Source of the DNA: Macrocystis pyrifera
Taxonomy: Eukaryota; Sar; Phaeophyceae; Laminariales; Laminariaceae
Length of the DNA: 64,000 nt
Direction: 5' to 3'
Assembly: GCA_031763025.1 (NCBI GenBank)
Contig: JASSKH010000001.1
Coordinates: forward strand, 6,240,024 to 6,304,023
The position numbers and the translations under genes are program-made. Positions 58,205 through 64,000 of the stretch are shown piece after piece. The notes under the pieces were generated by a model, which was not told the DNA's origin, ran no database searches, and saw only the letters and a program-made list of their open reading frames with translations. Each line of letters starts with the position of its first letter. Position 1 is the first letter of the stretch.

Positions 58205-58495
58205 TTCGCACCTGAGACAGACAGATCATGATCTATCTATATCTGCAGATAGATCATCTACAGTTCCTCGCCTGCCCGCCGTTGTAAGAGGTTGTGCAAG
58301 ATCTGTGTGCTACATATCCAACCCAGAAAAGATGTGCTAGATCATATAGATGATGCAGATCATACGGCTCCCATGCGGCAACCTGAGCTATAGATCATGA
58401 TGGATAACGATCAGGAATCGTATGTCTTCTGCCCCCAGATATGTACCAGCAGATGTTGTCAAGAGTGGGAAAATCAATGCTCTATCCGAGGTGCG
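58205..58495 (+). repeat. GATC-rich dispersed repeat
   Basis: Full set of landmarks: gatcatctacagttcctc, cgccgttgtaagaggttg, atccaacccag and cggctcccatgcggcaac. Confidence 0.7.
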
Positions 58496-59782
58496 AAACG
58501 GTCGAGGCAATTTTGCCCCCGAGATTGGTTTACTGTAGTGTGCCGTTGCTAGATACGTACACTATTTTGCGGCTCGATTGTTTTCTGCTACTCAAGCAAT
58601 TCGAACTACTCTAGTCAATCAATACGTACACAAGGTACGCTCTTGATAAGCTTCGCCGAAAAAAACAAGGCATCAGAAAACGTTTTGTAAAAAATAAAAG
58701 TTCCAGTCAATCCTCAAGGTATATTATCCACCGGTATGCTGCTGGCACATCTACTATTGATATTAATGCCAATCGTAGTCGATCGATCGGACGCCCAAGT
58801 GGTGATCGACGTGCATTCCACGTTGGAATACGACCGCATAGGCATTGGTGACTACCGTAAAGACAGCCTTGCAAGCACACCAATTGACCTCTTTTAGGAG
58901 TGCAGTTCCGTTTGGCGGACAAACCACTCAAATTCATAGTGGTTAAGTCCCCAAAACGGGACTGTGCAGTTTTCGCCCTAAAAGATTCGACACTTAAGAA
59001 TACACACCCCGGGAAGGAATTTCCTAATCGAGTTTCTCCAAGTCATGCCTTAAGGTCACATGCCTTAAGGGGGGCACACACGACGAGAATGGTGGCTTAT
59101 CTGGAAATATATCGACGAGACATTTTCCGTACGACTCATCGCTCGGCGTTTGCGCCTTCTTCCCGATGGCCGAGAAAATCAGCTCCGAACTTCGTCCCGA
59201 GGGGGGTGACATTTTACCACCCGTGTGATACGAGTACGCCGAACACGCGATAACACCTTGTCCTCCAAACAATTCGTACTACAGAACGAGGCACTGAAAG
59301 ATCCTGTACTCATCAGGGGTAAGCATGCAGCTCCTTACTCTCTGACAAAACCGTACCAGGTGTTATATACATGATGAATCAATCTGCGTATGCAGGGCGC
59401 TATTCATCCAGCACGTAAAAGCTGACATATTGCATACTCGCATACATGTACGCGAAACATGCAACCTACGTACCATCGTACCCCTTTAGTTTTTTCTCTC
59501 ACAACAATTAATTACCTATGTACCCCCCGCAACCCTGCCGTCAGAGCCACCACCAATATCTATTGTTGTACTTGAAGCTCGCCTGGTGAAGCGATGACGT
59601 TCCAAGCACTCAAGCCTCGGTGGAGATTGATGGCGTTTCACAGGTGCGGAACTACTGCTGTATCTACTTATAAGTACACGTCGGAAGGCCGCTGCGCCCT
59701 ACTCGTCGCCTAATGCCCCCCCCCCCCCCCCCCCCCCCCCCTCATATCCTCATCAAGGAGCCGCACATTCTTCCACATCTCG

Positions 59783-60055
59783 AACAGATCATGATCTATC
59801 TGTTTAAAGTAGATCATCTACAGTTCCTTATCCACCTGCCATTGTGAGAGGTTTGTGCAAGATTTGCCTTCTAGGGCAGATCCAACCCAGGAAACATGTC
59901 CTACGTCATGCAGATTATACGGCTCCCACGCGACAACACGAGCTAGACTACACAGATCATGCATAGATCTATCTGTCTCTGCCTTGAAAGATCCTAGATC
60001 ATGAACTGTGTAGATCAATGATCTGTTAGAAGATTATCTGTCCGAGGTGTGTACG
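59783..60055 (+). repeat. GATC-rich dispersed repeat
   Basis: Full copy close to that at 58205 (gatcatctacagttcctta, cattgtgagaggtttg, cggctcccacgcgacaac), starting 40 bp after a 26-base C run (59716-59741). Confidence 0.7.
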
Positions 60056-60399
60056 TATTCTTCCACGATCAAGAGCCACTCCTTATTATTGCGAACAAAA
60101 AGTCAACCGAAGTGCTTGCCCGCTGCGCATGCTCTTCGCGGCCTCCCGTGCGGGTAAATCACATCTCGCCAAACACTCTTGATCGCATTGTTTCATCTCC
60201 GAAAACATTCGCGCTTTTGTAAAATACCTGATCTACTGCTACTGCTGTTGTTGTGCCGCTGGTGGGCCCAACCCACCCCAACCTGATACACGTGTGAGCA
60301 TCTGCTATATGTTCATACCCGCACACTCCACAGAAACGTCACTGACAGCACCTCCCCTCCGACTATATCATGCGGTACCGCAAGTACAGCGCCCAATAC

Positions 60400-60810
60400 T
60401 TCCCTCCGGAAAACGTCCTGCCCAGTGGGGGCGCTTTAGGGCAGTTGTTGTGCTTTCCGACACCCCTCGATCGAACGACAATCGCGCCCGCGCGCCTTCC
60501 CATGTATGATCCCCTCCAATCACAACGCTAAACGGGGAGATTCCATCCCGTCCAACGTTGGAAACCAAAGGCTGCACTCTGAAAGACTTCCTGCATACCT
60601 GTGTATATATATATGTAGCCCGTGCGCATTCTTGTGACCCCCTCCCATCAAAACGCCATTTAGGGGGTTCCATCCCGTACAACGTAGGAAATAATCCACT
60701 CGACTCCGAACGGCTTCCTACGTATATGTATGAAACATAGCACGTGCGTCGTAATCCCCTGCAATCAAAACGCCATGTGGGGGTTTCGACCGACAAAGGA
60801 AGTACAGTAA
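60400..60810 (+). repeat. Tandem array, units of about 115-140 bp
   Basis: atcacaacgctaaacgggg, atcaaaacgccatttaggg and atcaaaacgccatgtgggg begin successive units, with gttccatcccgt and gacttcctgcata phrases between. Confidence 0.65.
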
Positions 60811-61749
60811 ACAAGCAAAGCCATAGACCTTGGTTTTGAAGCTGTTTCGGCACAAACCTAACGGATTTCCGCTTGGGGGGTCGTGTCTGCAGGGCCCAAA
60901 GGATCGGGGTGTGAAAAAAAAAGAGGTGACACGGTTCAAGTTCTCATCCCTTTTCGCGCACATCATTCATTGTCCATGGGCCGGCCGAAACGATCTCTGG
61001 CGCAAACTGAAAAAAAACAAAAACTCCTTTTGCTGCCTTTTCGACTCCGGCTTAAACACGCCTCCTCGTGTCACCAGTTTTGAGCAACCTCTGTGAAAAC
61101 AACTTGAAGTACGAGTATGTATCCGTTGGGTTTCAGTTCCAGTTCTGAGCAACACCTGGTATTCACGAAGTATGTCGGTATGAAACAAGCAGAACGACAG
61201 CCGTTGACGTATAGTCAACTAATCCGAGGTTTTGTTTTTTTCCGCCGACCGCCCGCAAAACGAACTCCACCGGAGATAGAGAAACCCATGTTTCCGTTGC
61301 TCGAATACATCCTTTGGATTTCGAGTACCATCGCTAATTTGTATCGCTGTGAAACAAGCATAACGACAGCCGTTAACTTAACTGAAGGTTTTTGGTTTTT
61401 CCGTCGATCTCTCGCAACATGCGCCTCTATACCTGGTACACTAAACATTGTCCCCGCAGTTGTTCTCATGGGTCGATCGGAACGAACGGTGTTTTTCACC
61501 TCTCTTCGGACTACAGCGCGCGCCTTGATCCATATATCGCGTCTGCCTTGGGTGCAAGAGACCTGCACGGCTCAAACCACTACCTGGTAATAATGTACTG
61601 ATATATTACTACTTCTGCACCACCCGTCGTTTCGCTAAAGTGTCGGGTTCGTGACGGTAAGCTACCCAGACCTGCTGTAAGGGTGGGTATATAGCCGGAA
61701 AGCAACGAAACAGGAATCCGCGACCTCCCCCCTCCCCCACCCGCCAAGT
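60811..61749. other. Gene-poor stretch
   Basis: A diverged tandem pair (about 61085-61270 and 61290-61420) shares cgagtat/cgagtacat, gtatgaaacaagc and acgacagccgtt phrases. Frames on both strands follow this duplication; no supported gene. Confidence 0.35.
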
Positions 61750-62175
61750 AACCCATTGAAGCTGTCATCCATATGCAAGTCTGTCTCACAAGCGGTTCTT
61801 AGTGCGACGCAGCTCACCCTTCATGCGACTCGCAGGACACCTCACGGCGCTTTGCGCTTGATGGGAGCAATGTCCTGCCTGGCCAGTGAAAACGCGACGT
61901 GCTCCGTCCCGGCATTGTAGGGATGCGAGGGTATATGGCCATACGAATACGGCCATGCATGATATCGAGTACATCCCCCACGCACCCGCCAGACCCCTAC
62001 CCACCAACTCCCCTAACCCCCTAGCCGTCCATCCCCCCCACTCACTCCCCTCTCACTCATTCACCCCCCTCCCGAAAATCTACCCCACCCCACCCGACGT
62101 GTGCTCCGTCACGGCATTGTAGAGAAGCGATGGTTTATGGCCATACAAATACGGGCATGCATGGCATGAGTACCC
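61750..62175 (+). mobile_element. F2 repeat, copy h, with a second tail unit
   Basis: A full 3' module, a C-rich tail of about 120 bp and then a second tgctccgtcacggc...catgcatgg unit ending in gagtacccccc. I see no convincing exon after it. Confidence 0.75.
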
Positions 62176-62372
62176 CCCTCCCCCCACTATCCTGCCAAAA
62201 CGCATGTCAACCGCGTCAGGAAGACACCCAGGCCCCAATCACCAGCAGTATATACATATATTATTAACGAAGCATACGATGCCTTCAGTCAAACGCCTAC
62301 GTACGTGAAACCATTTTTTTTACTACGTTAGCTATTACTACGAGGGGAACATATCAAGAGCAATGCATACTG

Positions 62373-62481
62373 TATTTCGGGGGACCATAGTAAACAGGAC
62401 CTACGGTGCGCACAAAAACCTGTAAATTTACCTATGCTCAATAACAATATTTGGTCCTATTTACTATGGCCTCCCGTGATT
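62373..62481 (+). mobile_element. TA-MITE copy 16
   Basis: GGGGGACCATAG subtype; left end tatttcggggg as in copy 7, right end ctcccgtgatt. Confidence 0.85.
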
Positions 62482-62907
62482 GAAACCAGAACTAAACACA
62501 GTCTGTAAGCCTATTACAGGAGCATATTTATGTGTTTTTTTTGGGTACATCGTGAATTCTTATGCCTCCCCCTACTTGTAGTGGAACGTCTTTCCCATAG
62601 CTCGCCCGGCCATGATAACGCCGATATTATAGCAAACAACTCCCCATGATTTACGTGTACCTCGAAAGTAAAAATAATAACCTATAACACGGCATGGCAT
62701 ACCTGGTATATACTATTAATGGCTCTTCCTCACCCCTCCACCACTACACTTCGAAAAAAAAACACATAACGCAAAAAATAAAAATTAGTACGTTTGCCAT
62801 CCGACAATGTGATATTGATAGCGTGGGCTTCAACGTTGATCACTCCTAAACATTCCCTACAACAAGAAAATCGAGGGCAAAATAAATAAATAAATCTACT
62901 GGATTAC
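62482..62907. other. Intergenic stretch, nothing recognised
   Basis: AT-rich, with a short (aaat)n run near 62878-62892 and no coding signal. Confidence 0.4.
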
Positions 62908-63243
62908 AGTAGACTGGGCGCCTAATAGTAGACTATTGGTCTACAGTAGCTTGGGCTATAAAGTAGCCGATTGGACTAAACTAGCAGTAGCCTATCGGAC
63001 TGTATTGGATTGTATAGCAGCATGTTGGCCTATTACAACAGTAGCCTATTGGACTACAGTAGGCTGTTGGACTATAGTAGCCTATTGGACTACAGTAGCA
63101 AGCTAGGCTATAAAGTAGCCTAATGGGCTATACTAGCAGTAGCCTATTGGACTGCAGTAGCCTGTTGGCCTATAATAACAGTAGCCTATTGGACTGCACT
63201 AGTCTGTTGGCCTCTAATAACAGTAGCCTATTGGACTACAGCA
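62908..63243 (+). repeat. Minisatellite based on agtagcctattggactac
   Basis: Roughly fifteen 17-35 bp variants. It is flanked on both sides by related sequence (gatcactc...acattccct...aagaa at about 62838 and 63256). Confidence 0.75.
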
Positions 63244-63815
63244 GCGTTTGACGCCGATCACTCATATACATTCCCTGGAAGAAGATTACAGAGGGAAAAA
63301 CACAAAAAAAAACGAAATCGTCAACAATCTCAAGCACGTCGGCAGATCACCATTCCTACCACCGCCCCACGCGCGTGGGCGTGCGCCAAACATTTCGAAA
63401 ACATTCGTGTACTACAGGTTTTCCGTGCCTGGCACGTGGTATTTTCAGTAGTCTACAACACTTTCCCTGGATAAGTGTGAGGCCAGTTGCAGTTGCCGGA
63501 ATCTCGGGGCGATTATGTGGCCAGTTACCGGGGTTCAAAATAAACGTGGCCATCTCCCGTGATCTCGAGTACCTTGTTCCGGTAAAGATGGCCAGAAACA
63601 GGAACATCGGACGCAGTTGCGAGGCCGTTTCCCGCAATTGCCGTCATATTTGCGTGTGGTCAGTTCCCGGCTTTTTCGGGCGGCAGCTGTGAGGTCAGTG
63701 TTGCCGGAAATCCCTTCCCTTCCTCACTCTGTATAGTATCAGGCAAAGCGCACGCGGAAACACGACTAGGGTGAAAGGCCAAGCCGGCAGAAGGCAGCGA
63801 GACGGAGGAGACAAC

Positions 63816-64000
63816 TCAAGCGCCCAGTCCGAGTCGCGCGTAGCTTGCCGCTATCTTCTCGCGCTTCTCCTTCACGGTCTCGGCCTCTTGGTCAGGGGAT
63901 GCAACCCGAGCATCCTCCGCTGGGGATGAAACCTGGGCATCCCCGCCACCCCCAACTGCCAGAACGCCTCCTGCGACAGTACGGCCGTCGCGGTCGGGAT
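63816..64000 (-). CDS. 3' end of a minus-strand gene running off the window (partial)
   Basis: The last 185 bp read on the minus strand give 61 codons without a stop, ending TGA at 63816-63818. The peptide is Gly/Val-rich, then acidic, and ends in a charged helix (ETVKEKREKIAASYARLGLGA, last 21 codons). GC content rises sharply here compared with the preceding 2 kb, as in the other exons of the window. The 5' part lies beyond 64000. No family recognised. Confidence 0.45.
   Translation of the reverse strand, partial: PDRDGRTVAGGVLAVGGGGDAQVSSPAEDARVASPDQEAETVKEKREKIAASYARLGLGA

Overview
This is nuclear DNA of a eukaryote, not bacterial DNA. The only recognisable genes are broken into short GC-rich exons with GT-AG borders in matching phase, and they lie in AT-richer, heavily repetitive sequence. 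The one gene I can name is a six-exon RsuA/RluB-type pseudouridine synthase, a type bacteria and plastid-bearing eukaryotes have. Its first exon encodes a hydrophobic, Arg/Ser-rich leader. Long introns, a head-to-head gene pair and a possible plastid leader would suit a photosynthetic stramenopile such as a brown alga, but that assignment is an inference and weak.

Layout. 1-12 kb: a small minus-strand coding piece (3245-3454), several short tandem arrays, and three minus-strand exons (6217-6364, 8591-9175, 10754-10978), each preceded on its own strand by a copy of one repeat family (here called F2). 12-32 kb: almost no genes; it holds a 0.6 kb inverted-repeat element, a TGAG minisatellite, at least four tRNA-derived SINE copies, a strand-switching GGGTC satellite (22.05-23.9 kb), a 2.7 kb foldback-type element (26.8-29.5 kb) and a miniature LTR element with a MITE nested in one LTR (29.8-30.6 kb). 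32-36 kb: two unrecognised plus-strand reading frames for membrane proteins. 40.5-46.6 kb: a three-exon minus-strand gene for a four-span membrane protein. 46.7-57.3 kb: the divergently transcribed pseudouridine synthase gene, with five introns of 0.8-4.7 kb. 57.3-63.8 kb: an echo of that gene's 3' end, short tandem arrays and more F2 and GATC-rich repeats. 63816-64000: the 3' end of a minus-strand gene that runs off the window.

Two repeat systems dominate. One is a family of about 110 bp palindromic MITEs, with sixteen clear copies; its TA target-site duplication can be read directly from an empty paralogous site. The other is F2, a dispersed element with a C-rich 3' tail. Three of the five pseudouridine synthase introns end in an F2 tail just before the splice acceptor, another contains an internal copy, and the three minus-strand exons at 6-11 kb have the same arrangement. 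The F2 copies beside the modelled exons are all in the sense direction of their host, which makes F2 a candidate introner-like or intron-targeting element and the most interesting observation here.
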